Assembly: GCA_030063045.1 (NCBI GenBank)
Contig: JAQSEB010000010.1
Coordinates: 3,093,501 to 3,157,500, forward strand
DNA: 64,000 nucleotides
Origin: Pratylenchus scribneri
Taxonomy: Eukaryota; Nematoda; Chromadorea; Rhabditida; Pratylenchidae
Reading direction: 5' to 3'
A model generated the notes under the pieces. The model saw nothing but the letters and a program-made list of their open reading frames with translations, searched no databases and was not told the origin of the DNA. Every line of letters begins with the position of its first letter. Within the stretch, counting starts at the first letter, position 1. Both the position numbers and the translations under genes were made by a program. Of the stretch, positions 1 through 14,700 are shown piece after piece.

Positions 1-11
1 ACCAAACTGCA

Positions 12-837
12 ATGATGGCGCAAATTGTGTTGATGAACAAACAAACGAATATCATGCCCACTTCTCCAATGAATTCAGCCATGACTCAATCGTTCCTTGA
101 GGGTCTCAAATCGAAGTTTTCTGGTGCATCAAAAAAGCTCTTGTGCACACCATCAGCAAAGCCACTAACGGTTGGGCCGCCGAAACGCAAAGCTGAATTA
201 CCTTTGGACAATTTGACCAACACCACCGCCATTGCCAACAAACATCATCGCTCACTTTCACAAAAACCGGAAGATGTGGTCGACGAAAACGATGAGAATG
301 GTAAATGTTGTTTAAAATAAAAATTAATTTTTTAATAATTCTCAAATTATAGATGCTGCTGTTAAGGAGAATAAGAAGAAGGCGACCAAATCTGTGGAAG
401 TTGGTGGCGGCGAGAAGATCTACCAGAAATTGGAGCCAATGAAGAAATCAGAGAAAGAGACCATCAACCAACATGTATTGCCTTCAATAATTTTTTTAAA
501 TATTTTATAACATTTTTAGAAGGAAAAACGCAACAAGAAACGGGACTTTGATATGGCCTTGGCAAAGTTCGAGGAGAAATATGGTTCGATTAGTCCAACA
601 GCAGATGGAGGCGAAGTTGGTGGCGATGGTCAAAACCAGCGTGGTCCGGGAAAAGGCAAAGGACGTGGTCGTGGCCGCCAATCTCGCAACAACAATGGTA
701 AATATTATTAAATTGAATAAATACAATAATTACTCCTTTCAATTCAAGGTTCTGACCCTGCTGGTCCTTCAACTAGCCACTCATCGTCAACAACCAACAA
801 ACAAGGAGCCGAATTTACACCCGAGAACGACAACTAA
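12..837 (+). CDS. unidentified RG-rich protein (possibly 5' partial)
   Basis: I do not recognise this gene. Four exons join in phase (12–300, 353–474, 520–697, 749–837) to give 225 residues ending in TAA. The frame is open to the window edge, so the true start may lie upstream; ATG at 12 or 15 is the first in-frame choice. The protein is hydrophilic with no membrane segment. A lysine-rich middle precedes a DFDMALAKFEEKYG segment, which faintly recalls the FDF motif of Lsm14/CAR-1 proteins, and then a Gly/Arg run (GKGKGRGRGRQ) and a Ser/Thr tail. The RG run suggests RNA binding; that is inference. All three introns are GT–AG and 51 bases or shorter. Confidence 0.6.
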
Positions 838-3151
<2,314 letters not shown>

Positions 3152-3402
3152 CGGACAATCCGAAATTGAATGATTTTTAGTGGTTTATTCCATTTGATGA
3201 ATTGACTTTATCTATTTGTTTTTTGAATAGATTTCCCGGCTCAATGCTCCTCCAAATCATCCATTTTTGTCATCCATTTTTATATTTTTATTATTAAATT
3301 TGTTTAATAAATAATTTTAAATATAATTGTTTTATGCAAATTATTTTTATCTATTGAAAAATTTGAATTCTTCCATTTTTAATATTATTTTCAGAATTTA
3401 AA
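3152..3402 (+). other. intercistronic spacer, AFG3L2-like to AKR
   Basis: AATAAA at 3306–3311 is followed 83 bases later by a 3' splice site (tattttcag, AG at 3393–3394), eight bases before the AKR start codon. No upstream exon fits that acceptor, so it is probably a spliced-leader site in an operon. This is inferred from spacing only. Confidence 0.45.
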
Positions 3403-4924
3403 ATGGTTGAATCAAACATTCCAAATGTTATGCTTAATTCCGGTTATCAAATGCCTCAAATCGGATTGGGCACTTGGCTGGCAAAGGGTGACGATGCAGT
3501 TGGGGCGGTTAAATCGGCAATAAAATGTGGATATCGACACATTGACTGCGCATTCATTTATGGGAATCAAAAAGAGATTGGCAGTGCATTGAAGGATGTA
3601 TTTCAGGCAGGAACACTTGAGGTGAAAAATTTTATTTTTAGAAAGAAAAACAAAACTAAACCTTTTCTTTAATTAGAAAATTAATTCAATTCTTGAATAA
3701 ATTAGTTTATGGTGTTTAACAGATTTAAAAATTTTTTTAATCCACATTTATGGGCCCTAAACCTATTTAATGTACATTACGACAAAGTTTTACATCGAAA
3801 TCCAACCAAAATTGGGTAAAAAAATGGATCAAAAATCCTCATCAAATATAAAAATTATGACCAATATTTTGCTCTATGATTAACTTTTTCAATTTTCAGC
3901 GCAATGATATGTTCATTACCAGCAAAATTTGGAATACTTTCCACAGCAAGGCAGAAGCATTGCGCAATTTGGATATGATTCTGGAGGAATTATGCTTGAA
4001 GTTGGTTGCCATTTTTTCATTTAAATAAATTAAATATTCATAATTTCTATTTTATTCATTTTTTGGTTCATATTTGAGATTTAAATTATAAATAAAAACT
4101 CGCTAAATTCTTTAATTAATCCATCCATCAGTTATTTAGATTTGTGCCTAATTCATTGGCCAATGGGTTACCAAGAGGGCGTTGATTTGTTCCCAAAGAC
4201 CGAGGACGGAACCAAAATTTTACTCTCGGATGTGGATTATTTGGAGACTTGGTCAGCTTTGGAAGAAGCCGTAATGCAGGGCAAAATTCGTTCAATTGGA
4301 CTTTCAAACTTTAATTCCGCTCAAATTCAACGCATTTGGGACAATTGCCGGATAAAACCTGCAGTTTTGGAGGTTTAAAATTTGGATAAATTATTTTTTA
4401 AATAAAATTAAATTTATCAGATCGAAATTCATCCATATTTCCAGCAAGCAAAATTGGTTTGTTTTTCTTTTATAATTATTCAATTTTCCATTTTTTCAGG
4501 TCAATTTTTGTCAATCTTTGGGCATTTTTGTGACTGCCTACAGTTCATTGGGTTCATCTGAGGCAAATCCATTTAAAAGAGCCGAATTTCCGTCCATATT
4601 TATGGATCCAGTGATTAGTGGAATTGCCAAAGAATGCAACAAGGCAAGGCAAATTTAAATTAATCAATTCTCAATTTCCACAATTTTAAGACCAATGCTC
4701 AAATTGCACTTCGCTACCAAATCCAACGCGGCATTTGTGTCATACCCAAATCACTGAACGAGCAACGAATTGCCCAAAATTTACAAATCTTCGATTTTGC
4801 CCTCTCTGAACAACAAATGGAGGAAATGGCCGAATTGGGAAAGGCGGACCAACGAATAACTCATTTGCCATTGAGCTGCCATTCTCCCAATTATCCATGG
4901 GGCGATGGAAGACCAGAATTTTGA
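3403..4924 (+). CDS. aldo-keto reductase
   Basis: This is a cytosolic NADPH-dependent carbonyl reductase of the AKR superfamily with a (beta/alpha)8 barrel. Six exons (3403–3621, 3900–4000, 4132–4372, 4421–4456, 4500–4643, 4691–4924) give 324 residues, the usual AKR length. The catalytic tetrad can be placed: Asp in HIDCAFIYGN, Tyr in the same motif, Lys in FITSKIWNT and His in CLIHWP. The cofactor-binding signatures GLSNFN and IPKSLNEQR are present. The intron at 4644–4690 begins with GC rather than GT (AAG|gcaagg) and no GT alternative keeps the frame. The 278-base first intron is long for this window. The substrate cannot be predicted from the sequence. Confidence 0.93.
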
Positions 4925-5325
4925 AGAAAATGTGAAAACCGATTAAATTCTTATTTCACTTACAAAATTGTCAATTTCCAAAAGAATAATGAAAATATTT
5001 TTTATATTTTTATCCAAATTAAAATAAAATTGATGTATGATTTGTTGCCGGTCTACAATACATATTGTATGGGAATGGAGTGTTTTATCGAAGGGAGGGA
5101 AGAGAGAAGGTCTATACATTTAGAAGATATTTATGATGGGGTGAAGATCTGCTGCGATTTTGAAAAATCGAAAAATAATGTCAAAAAACAAATGTGTAGG
5201 TCGGAAGATGGTTGGGAATGGGATAGAATAGGAGGGAAAAGGGGTGATGATGCTTCATTACATCCAAAAAATTAATGCCAGCCGTTCCTTTCCTTCTTCA
5301 TATCCATCCAATTAGCCTTGCCCGC
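4925..5325. other. convergent 3' ends, no gene seen
   Basis: This is the gap between two converging genes. It holds AATAAA at about 5021 for the reductase. A plus-strand open frame at 5030–5275 has no recognisable features and I take it as chance. Confidence 0.4.
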
Positions 5326-5680
5326 TTATTTGCCTTGACGTGCCCGGTAGACCTCCATTTGCTGTTCATATCTCTTCTTATCATCGGCGGACTAAAAATT
5401 AAATAAAAAAAAATAATTTCCGAATTTCCCCTCCTTCTCACCTTCTTCTCCCAAACGGACTTCTCGGTTGCGGACAATTTGCCCCATTCGACACCGGCAG
5501 CTTTGGCCACATCGGCGACACTGAAAATGAGTGGATGTTAAATGTTATTCAATGAATAAAAACCAACCTCATTCCAGGCTTTTTAATCCGCTCACGGTTC
5601 TCTTGCATCCAAATGAAGTAGGCCGACTGAGCTCGTTTTGGCATGTTCGGGTCCTTGGCTTTTTTCGATGCTTTCGGCAT
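5326..5680 (-). CDS. small single HMG-box DNA-binding protein
   Basis: This is a chromatin protein of the HMGB/NHP6 type that bends DNA without sequence specificity. Three exons on the minus strand (5568–5680, 5442–5520, 5326–5391) give 85 residues, almost entirely one HMG box. It opens with the basic leader MPKASKKAKDPNMPKRAQSA. The box shows the expected core: PKRAQSAYFIWM in helix 1, GVEWGKLSATEKSVWEKK for helix 2, and a charged helix 3 (DDKKRYEQQMEVY). No acidic tail follows. The start is the only in-frame ATG, just upstream of the box. It runs opposite to the upstream reductase. Confidence 0.9.
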
Positions 5681-8600
5681 TTTGTCTCGACAAATCGATC
5701 GATTATTTAGAGAATTCAAATATTTCAAATATTCGATTTTTAGCTAAATTTGAGGAATTTTTTTCAAAATTTTTTCATGTTCTATTTGATATTGGGGGAC
5801 GTGAAAATGGGGGAAGTAGAGAATTTAATGTGGAATTGGGGAGGAAGGGATGGTTGAAAAGGGAAGTGGTGACCCTTTGGCTTTGCTCTGGGGCTGTTAT
5901 AGAGGAGAAGAAGTTGGTTGGGCTGGCTTGAGGGGAGAAGGAGGACTACTGCTGTGAAGGCCGGGGGAGCGGCAAGGAAGGACTGCTGCTGGCTGTTTGG
6001 GGAGGATTGGGGTGGCTTGGCTGAGGACATCGCTGCTGGGGAAAAAATAATGCGGACGGGCAAAATAAGGCGAAGGGAAAGCAAATGGGGAAGAGGAGGA
6101 AGAATAGTGGCGACAAAGACGACCATGTGAAGGAGGAGGAGGAGGCAAAGTGAGGAGGAAAAGCATTGGGGGAATAGGACGAAAGAGAAAGGGCAAGCAG
6201 GGAAGGAAGAAGGCGACAGCTGCGGGGATGAAAATGGTTGGAAGAAGGAAGGTGGCCTTTCTCCCCGACAACCAACATCCCCCAAAGGGATGTTTGTGTG
6301 AGCAAAATGGGGGGAGGAGGAAGGCGAGCGCTCGGACTCGCTCGAGTTCTTCTTTCCCTCTTCCTTCCTTGGTCTTTACTTTCTTCCATTTCGCTTGTCC
6401 TCCTCCAATATGTTGGGTTGGGAAGTAGTCGCTGGCTGCGTCGCTGCGCCCGAATAAAAAAAGAAAGATTGGATAGCGCTGTGAAGGGGAAAAGTGTACG
6501 GACAAAAAGAGAAGGCAATCCCCCACAATTGGATGGGGGAAAGGACTCGCTGGCAAAGTAAAATGGGAGAGGATTGGGGGGTTTTCCTCTTCTTCGACAC
6601 ACTTGCCGAGCCATACAAAACCCCCAAAGGAAGGATGAATGGAATCGATGGGGGGGGGGGGGGGGGACTGGGGAGGAAGGGAAAATATGGGGGAGAAAAG
6701 GCTAGGGATGGATTCGGTCGCGAGTGTTTTTGTGATGACTTTGATTGGGCGACAATGGGAAGAACTAAATTTATTGTTTTGATGAATTAAAACTTTATAT
6801 TTAAAAAATTATTTTAATTTTTATATTAAAAAAAACCCATCAAAATCGAACTGCTCCACTTCTCATAATAATGTCGATGCCATTGCCATGTGCCATCGAA
6901 TTGAATTTAAAATGATTGGTAAAAATCAGTATAAACAAATTAAACCTGCTTTTTGTATTGATTGCCGTTGCCTCTATTCCTCACTCCTTTGGTGTCCATT
7001 TTCCATCAGCCAAAATGCCATGATCACTTGCAAGTTGCAACTGAAATTAAAATTAAATGATATTTAAATCGAATTCTTTTCCATCCATTTTTTTAGTTCC
7101 TAAACCTAAATCAATCCAATCACAATTTTCCCATTAAATTTATTTTTTTTAATCATTGAATGCGCAGAAAATAACGTCAAAGGAAATCGAGGAACATATT
7201 GATGGAGGAGGTTCTTCACTGGTGACAGGCTGCTAAGGGGGTGAGAGGCAATGGACATTAGGAGACAAAGAATAGGAGAAAAACACCAAAACTTATTCTT
7301 CCCCAATGGATGATGAAAAATTCTTCTGCTGGTGCGAAGAACAACAATCATTATTTTCGCGCATATTTTCATTCTCATCCCTTCCTTGACTTTTATTCCT
7401 CCAATATCAATGAATAAATAAACCTAGGCTCTATTGATCAATCAAAAACCATTTTTTGCATTTTCAAATTTAATTAAATTTTAAAATTCCATTTTTCTTC
7501 CCTCTTTTCACGAATCCATTGCTTTTTTTTCCTTCTTTATGATCTCGGTTTTTGGCGAAAATGAGACAAACCGGAGATGCGAAGAATATGAATTCATAAT
7601 GACCAAATGGCATCACCGACGAGAAATTTCGGTGAGAAGGAATTGCCCGCCCCCTTAAATCCACCTTCATCATTATCCTTTTAATCTCCCCGTTCTTCCT
7701 TCTTCTTATTCCCTTCCCTTCCATTTCCTCATCCATTCATTCGGATTTATGGCGACAATGAGTGAAAGTGAGAGGCGGTATTGTGGTCGAAAAGATGGCA
7801 AAGAGAGGGAAAATATATTGAAAGATTGATCTGAGACTGAGGATGAATGTGGGTGAAGCTATGTGAGAAATCGAGGACAAGACATCCCCGAAGGTGGGAG
7901 GGGGGATTTTCTGGGTCAGAAGCGGAGAATGGGGGAAGAAGCAGGAGAGAAAGCAGAAAAAGCGGATTGGGGGATAATTGGGCGGAAATTGATATGACCC
8001 CCTCCATCCTAAATCTCTCTGACCGAGTTAAAGCAGTAGCAGGAAGGATTTTAGCTTTCTTCATTGGCATAGAATGGACGGCTGGTTGGTTGGAAGGAAA
8101 AAAGGAACAGGCGCGATTAAGGGAATTTGGGCGGGAGTCGGAAGGATGGATGTAGGAGGGATGGTTGAGTTAGCCGGGAATCGGGTGAATAGAGGGGTAG
8201 GGGGTGGGGGGGGGCAGTGATCGGCTTCTTCTCGTCGCCATCCATTTCGCCCATTCTTCTACATTTTCTCCATTCCATTCAACTTTAGCAAGCAAAGAGA
8301 GCAGTTCTCCTATTTTACTTCTCCGCCTCCATCCACCCACCCAAAACTAACCACCCAGAGCCTCCACCTCCTTCCCCTCATCCCAACTCACTCATTCTTC
8401 GATCCTCAAGCAAATGAGTGGCTGAGCGGAAACAACACCAAAGCAGCAAAACTAGTACCCCCCTCCCCCCCCACTTTCACTGCTAGACAATTTGCTGTTT
8501 CTGCTAGCTTTCCTATTTGTGCTGCATTTTTCACATCCGCTTTTCCATTTTAATTTTTTTTTGCACCAAATCCAATAATCCGGAAATTTTATTCCCCAAA

Positions 8601-8930
8601 TTTTTATATTTAAATAATTTTAAGCTTCCAACGAACCTATTGTGTGCCTCCTCGTCCGCTACGTGCTTCTTTGCAACGCCAAATGTGTACCCAAAAATGG
8701 TTTTTGGAATGTAAAGAAGTATGTAAATGGCAGGAAGGATTTGTGGATAAAAACACATTTAAAATAAAATAATTCAAAATTAATTTATTCTCAACAATTT
8801 ATTCAATTCAAAAAAAATGAAATGCCAACAACAAAAAGAAGGCGGAATAAGGGGGCTCAAAAAATGGATGGTTTGTTTTGTTTTCAACAATTTTTATCAA
8901 AAATAGGTAAAATGGCTCTCAATGGAATAT
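5681..8930. other. 3.2-kb gene-free, G/C-skewed low-complexity region
   Basis: I see no gene here. From about 5780 to 6700 and 7840 to 8220 the plus strand is purine- and G-rich; 7480–7760 and 8230–8520 are pyrimidine-rich. A run of 17 G lies at 6650–6666, with shorter runs around 8196–8214 and 8459–8472. Open frames on both strands (for example minus-strand frames near 5800–6600) are made of Pro, Ser, Leu and Phe or Gly, Arg and Lys. That is what such skew produces, and they have no family resemblance or splice structure. The region may carry regulatory sequence for flanking genes. Confidence 0.55.
6650..6666 (+). repeat. poly-G tract (17 G)
   Basis: This is an uninterrupted run of 17 G, followed by more G-rich sequence. 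It could form a G-quadruplex. Similar C runs lie at 23651–23665 and 33046–33063. Confidence 0.9.
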
Positions 8931-10705
8931 TTATTGATGATGGGAGATTGAATCGTTGTTGGTGATCGGTGAATTCATATTCATCATCTTCATTTGCAAT
9001 TTCGATGGACGAGGTCGACCAAATCGTGAGTCCGAACGGGATGGTCCCATTATTGGAGTGCTGGTCAGCAATGGTTGAATGCCAATTTCACGAATGGTCG
9101 GTGGAGCCGGAGCGGAAGTAGTTGGACGGAGGCACATTCGATCGATCGGAGTAATTTGTGCCTTTGGAGTGGATGTGGCTGCAAAACGCGGTTGATGGAC
9201 TCCCATTCGAAGATCATGAAGAGCAGAATCCGAAGGTGATGCCATTGTCGCAATGTGTGGTGTAGAAGTTGAAGGCTTGACGCCCATTCGAAGATCGTGA
9301 TCGGCCGAGTCCGGACGTGGCGGTTTCATTGGAGAGTCAGTGGCCGCACAACGTGCATAAACCTACAAATTGGATTCATATTTTCACAAAAATTAATCCA
9401 TAAAAATAACCTCGATTGTGCCTTCGAGCGGATAATCTGCATCACTAAAATTAATTGGGTATGATTAAATTGATTATTAATTAATCCTCATACCTTAAGT
9501 AGAATTTCTCTTTATCCGTTTTAAGTTTTTCGGCCTTCAGATGCAAATAACCGCAACGACGAAATTCCGAAGAAAGTGGCGTTTGCTGTTGGGTAAGTAC
9601 CGAAGAGGCTGTAAAGGATGCGCCAATGGTTGAAGTATTTTTGCCGTGAGCAGTCTTGTTGACCAAATCCATGTTGGCCTGTGTGTTGTTCGAAGATGGA
9701 GTGAATGCACGCTTCAAACCACCTTTAAATTAAAATAATTGAATATTTAAGATGGAAATATGACTAACGGAATGTTCGAGTGGCAAAATCCCAAACAGAC
9801 TGCCATTTGTGGTCCATTCGCTTTGAAATTTTCATTGCGAACACTTCGACCATGACACAAAAATCGTGTGGAATGCCGTCGAATACTATGAGCTCTTTGA
9901 TTTTTACTTTATTGTTTCGCAATTCTCCAATGTCCAACTATAAATTAAAAAAAATTTTTCCTTGTAATTTTAACTTAATAACTTACAACATTTGCAACCT
10001 GAGTTGCATGAATATAATCTCCATAACGGCAGAGCACCATGAAAGCATAGGATGTATCTGTTTGGAATTTGTGAAGTTATCATATTTAAAGGATTCTTTT
10101 ACCTTTATCGATTTTCTTCATGCAAAATGATGGATTCAAATGGAGCAGAAACTTGTCGATGAACAGACTATACAGCACGATTCTTCCACTAGTGCATGAC
10201 ATTGCCACGGCCTGCTCCTCTCCTCCATCTTCAGTCTCAAAATCCAAACCCTCAGGAATGTCATCCAATTTTGGTTGTGTTATGAAATTAGAAGCAAAGC
10301 GATGATCCTTAAGTTCATCCATTTGGCGGTTATAGAGAGCTAAACGCTCCTGTGAAACCAGAAGCAGACGCTGAGTGGTCAACTTAAATCATAATTGCAT
10401 ATTAATTTTCGTTTTTAAATATAATCAACCTCTTGGAGTGTTCCATTGTAAGAATGTTTCTTTCGGCAAAATGCGATTGCTGCCGCCGCTTGCTCAACAA
10501 GTTCACGTTGCGCTTGGATGGACTGAAGTAGATCCTGAAAAGTAAAAGATTATAATGTTAATTTTTTTATAATCAAAACCGAGTAACGATTTTCAAATGC
10601 TGCTTCCTCCGGTGTGGTAAAAAGTGACGAAATATCAGCACTTCGAAAAGTATTTGTCCGGCTAGTTGGTTGTTGATTTTCTTGGTTTTGATGTGTACTA
10701 ATCAT
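8931..10705 (-). CDS. anillin-like protein with AH domain, no PH domain
   Basis: Anillins scaffold Rho, septins and actomyosin at the cell cortex and the cytokinetic ring. Eight exons (10580–10705, 10430–10534, 10103–10382, 9987–10057, 9769–9937, 9494–9722, 9411–9444, 8931–9362) join in phase to 481 residues. Residues about 43–100 match the Rho-binding helical hairpin of the anillin homology domain (RELVEQAAAAIAFC, TTQRLLLVSQERLALYNRQM). Residues about 130–335 match its C2-like part, down to PLEGTIEVYARC. In human anillin a PH domain follows at that point. Here there is a 130-residue Ser/Thr/Pro tail containing HDLRMGV twice, about 30 residues apart. The N-terminal actin- and myosin-binding region is also missing, as in the shorter C. 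elegans anillins. Confidence 0.75.
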
Positions 10706-11703
10706 GACTACTAATTTCTAAAAATTTTGTTATGTAAATAAAAAGAAATTTCGTTATTTTAAAGGGTTTTCATTTAACGTTTACCTATTTAGGATTTAGG
10801 TGTTTATTATTTTTGGGATTTGCGGCTAAACCCTAAAATACTCAACATCACATCACATCAATCACTTATTATTAAATGAATATAACTATAACTCCAATCT
10901 CTCCAACCAACTCAAGCGATCTGTTTTTCAAGATTTTTATAAAAATACCTAGCCTACCTACCTAGTATTAAAAATCGATTTTTTGATACCGTAGATTTTC
11001 AAATTTTTCGAAAAATATCTACGCTACAGGCTACATATACATACACATACAAATACACCCATGAAACATTCGACATCGATCGATATCGGCATCCGGCATA
11101 AAACCGCTTTTAAAATTTTAATGATTAAAAATTTTATTTTTTTATTATTATATTTGTACTTCCTTCCACGTTCCACCAGCAAAATAATAATTAAATAAGG
11201 GAAATATTTAATTTGCATAAAAAATTATTGAATTTGCATAAAAGAGTATTTAAAATGCATAAAAGTTTATACCGGTTTAGCGTTTAGTCTAAAATTCATA
11301 AACCATATACTATTCGATAGATCTCATCGAGACGCGTCGATTGGTATATATTTTGTCATGGTTTAATTGGTTTTGAACCAAAACCCATAAAATTGTTTAA
11401 GTGGTTTAAAACCTTTATTTTTGATCAAACCATGATAAAATATATACCAATCGACGCGTCTCGATGAGATCTATCGAATGGTATATGGTTTATGAATTTT
11501 AGACTAAACGCTAAACCGGTATAAACTTTTATGCATTTTAAATATTCTTTTATGCAAATTCAATAATTTTTTATGCAAATTCAATAATTTTTTATGCAAA
11601 TTAAATACCATCCATTAAATAAAGGTAAAATTCAATTTTCATCATTGAATCATCTCCATCTTGTAAAAAGGAAAGCTAAATATACTTCATTCTACTCTAC
11701 AAT
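10706..11703. other. divergent upstream region with palindromic repeat
   Basis: This is the gap between the divergent starts of the anillin-like gene and EXOC8. It holds short CCTA-rich and AT-rich sequence (10940–11060) and the large inverted repeat at 11204–11607, listed separately. I see no gene. Confidence 0.5.
11204..11607. mobile_element. foldback/MITE-like inverted repeat
   Basis: Two arms of about 160–180 bases, 11204–11364 and 11427–11607, are near-perfect reverse complements separated by about 62 bases. The arms share an unusual mid-segment around gatctcatcgagacgcg and end in repeats of the unit aatttgcataaaa. The right arm carries one extra copy of that terminal unit. No open frame or transposase is present, so the element would be non-autonomous. 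I did not find a clear target-site duplication. Confidence 0.8.
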
Positions 11704-14700
11704 ATGGAATTTGAACTCAATGAAATTTTCCTCTCAGAGGAATTTAATGCACCCGAATGTAAGGAAAAAATGTCTTAAAATTATATTTTTTCTTTAAAGA
11801 TGTCACCGATTTTCTAAGAAATGTTCGACCGGGAGAAGGTTTTTAATTCCGCCTGTTTTAATTAAGCTTTAATTCCAACTGTTTAGAAGCCAGAAAATTA
11901 CAAGCTCTTCGACAAACTCTCACCACTCGTTCAAATGTTACCGCAGATCAAATTAAAGACATCGTTTTTGAACATTATAAACAATTTATTGATACTTCAA
12001 AAGAAATAACAAGTAATCAATTTCTGACAAATTTTAATTTATTTTTGGTTTTAGATTTGGAGAGAGAAATTTTTCAACTTTCTTCACTTTTGACTGAGCA
12101 AAAGAATTTGATTGAAAATTTAATGGAAATGACTGGGCTTGAGAAGCGCTCGACATGCAGTACATCGAATAGTGCCGGATCGGGATTGCAAAATCAACAA
12201 AACTATCAAATACAAATTCTAATGAATAAATTGGACGGAATTGCGGTTCATTAATTCATTCGTTTTAAAACTCCTTAATCACTATTTTAGTCAATTCTTA
12301 ATTCAATGGGCGACCATGAACGAATTTTACTTCAAAGCCAATTAACCTTGCTTGACTCTGAGTATATGCAATCAAAACATCCAATCTATCTTGTTTTACT
12401 CACTAACAATTTGTTGATTGGTCATCCAACTTTGAGCGGAAGCACTCATCAGCCTAAACATCCTTTCCACTTGGTAATATTTAATTGTAAAACAAAATAA
12501 TTATTTTAAATTATTGACAATACGATAATAATTTTATTATTGTAAAAGTATATAATTAAATCACTAGTCACATAGTTTTTCTGATGTAATTCATTAAGCA
12601 AAATTATCAAAAATTAAGCAAAAATGACCAAATTTGAGTCCATCTAATAAGCATTATTTATTTTTTGAAAATTTTCTGATAAACTGAATATTTCAGTGGA
12701 TATAAAGTTTGATTAAAATATTCAATATAATAATATAAATCGATTTAAGGTTTCCAATTATCCGCTTGAATCCATCGCACTTGTAAATGTCAAAAGAGCA
12801 CCGGCCATGGCCATACCCAATATTGGTGGCTCTACTGATCCAACCGAACTTAACCTCATTCAACTTCTTGTCTTTCCCGAACAATTGTATTTCCGATGTG
12901 AAAGTGGCCGAGTAAAACGTGAATGGCTCGATTCGGTGGAGGAGGCAAAGAAAAAGCAACAAGAGGAAAAAGCAATGGTCAGGCAGGCAACAATTCGAGG
13001 TTATCAATATTTATTTTAAAATTAATTTTAACAAATTTGATAGCTCGTCGCCGAAGTATTCTCAATTCTATCGCGAATAGGACGGGATCAGGCAAAAAAG
13101 ATGCCAAAAATTTTGGCACCACAATTCAAAGAATTGATGAAACACATGAAGAAGGGGATGAAGAAGAGGAAGAAGAGAACAGCAATAATACGGATTTGCA
13201 ACAAAAAGCTCTGGAGGAATCTGCCTGGTTAACGGGATTAATTTCTGAATTGCAAGATGTGATCTCACATAGACATATGGAAGAGGTGAGAAATAATAGA
13301 GAATTAAAAACAGTTATTTTTTCAGGCAGTTGAAATGCTACTCGAATGGAAAAGTTGTGGATGTAAAGATAAAATACTCAATGCAAAGTTCGCTGCCATT
13401 GAACGACAGGTAAGAGAGAAAATGGAATAATTTTTGACACAATAAAATTCATAAAAGGTTGTTCAATTGTTGACCGACGAGATGAAACGGCCGGGAGCCA
13501 TGCACGGCAATTCCCGTGTTCTCACCCAACCAATCCAGCAATTAATCACACTTGGCCGTGTCTCCTATGCAATTGAACTGTATTTGAGGCGGAGAAGTGC
13601 CGCATTGCGGGCATCGTCCAGGGAATTGATGGTAAGCAAATGTGGATGGTTTTTTTTTAATATTATTTATTCCTTTTCGCCAAATAAAAGGTAAGCGAAG
13701 AGCCGTTGACATATGTTCGCCAAGTTTCGGGCCTTTTCATCAACGACATTATCGAAGTTTGCACCGAACTTTCGCTTCATAGGCAACAACTTTGCTTGGT
13801 TTTGACTTGGAGTTCACGTGAATTGTCCGTCCTCCTCTCATTGATCCGCCGTCATGTCATTGAGGTGGCACCGACAATGGCCGTTTTAACGTAAGTTTAT
13901 TGGAATTTTTATGGTTTTTAAATACATAAAAAAACATAATTCATTTTATATTTTTTGCAGTAATACTTGGCGGATTTTGATGGGAAAATGTGCTCAATTA
14001 ATTCCAATTGGATTGGATTTGAGTTTTGAGGTGAATCGATTAGCTGCCCCTTCATTAAAGAGCGCATTGCAAACAAATTTTGAGAATATCCTGGAGAGTA
14101 TAAAGCTTCGAAATTCGGTAGGAAATGCACAATTTTTAAAGTTAAATAATTTATAGGAGGAAAGGTGGACACCATTTTCGTTGGAATCTGATCAAAATTT
14201 AATTCGATTCTTGGAAGAAATGTCTGATATAGGACTTCAAATAGAATGGGTTTGTCCACTTTTCTTATTAATAAATTACAAATTGATAATTTTTAAGGCC
14301 ATTTGCCGTCCTCAATCGCCTTCCTCCACCGATGTTCAATATCAATTTTCGCTGAATATTTCCCAAAGTGCCTGCATGTTTGCCAGAATTGCATTGCAAC
14401 TTAGTAAATTTTTATTTTTTTTAAAATTTATTTCTTAATAAGGTCGTGATTTGGCAATTCTGAATAGTTCTCCACATTTGCAAAAATTATCCGACACATT
14501 CATATGTGAAATTTGGTCTGAAGAATTGGCCTATTTGACTAGCAAAATGCATCCATCAATTGTTTATCATTGTACCAGCAGATTCATCATTTCACAGGTG
14601 AATTTTTTTATTTAATATAATAAGAAAAATTTTGTTCAGGTTCTTCCACTTTCTGAGCAAATTTATCAAAATGGAGATGATTCTGAAGGAATTGTGAACG

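Noticed and set aside
5782..6627. Several overlapping long open frames on both strands, Pro/Ser/Leu-rich on minus and Gly/Arg/Lys-rich on plus
   Set aside because: They follow from the base skew of the region, overlap one another in different frames, and show no domain or splice structure.
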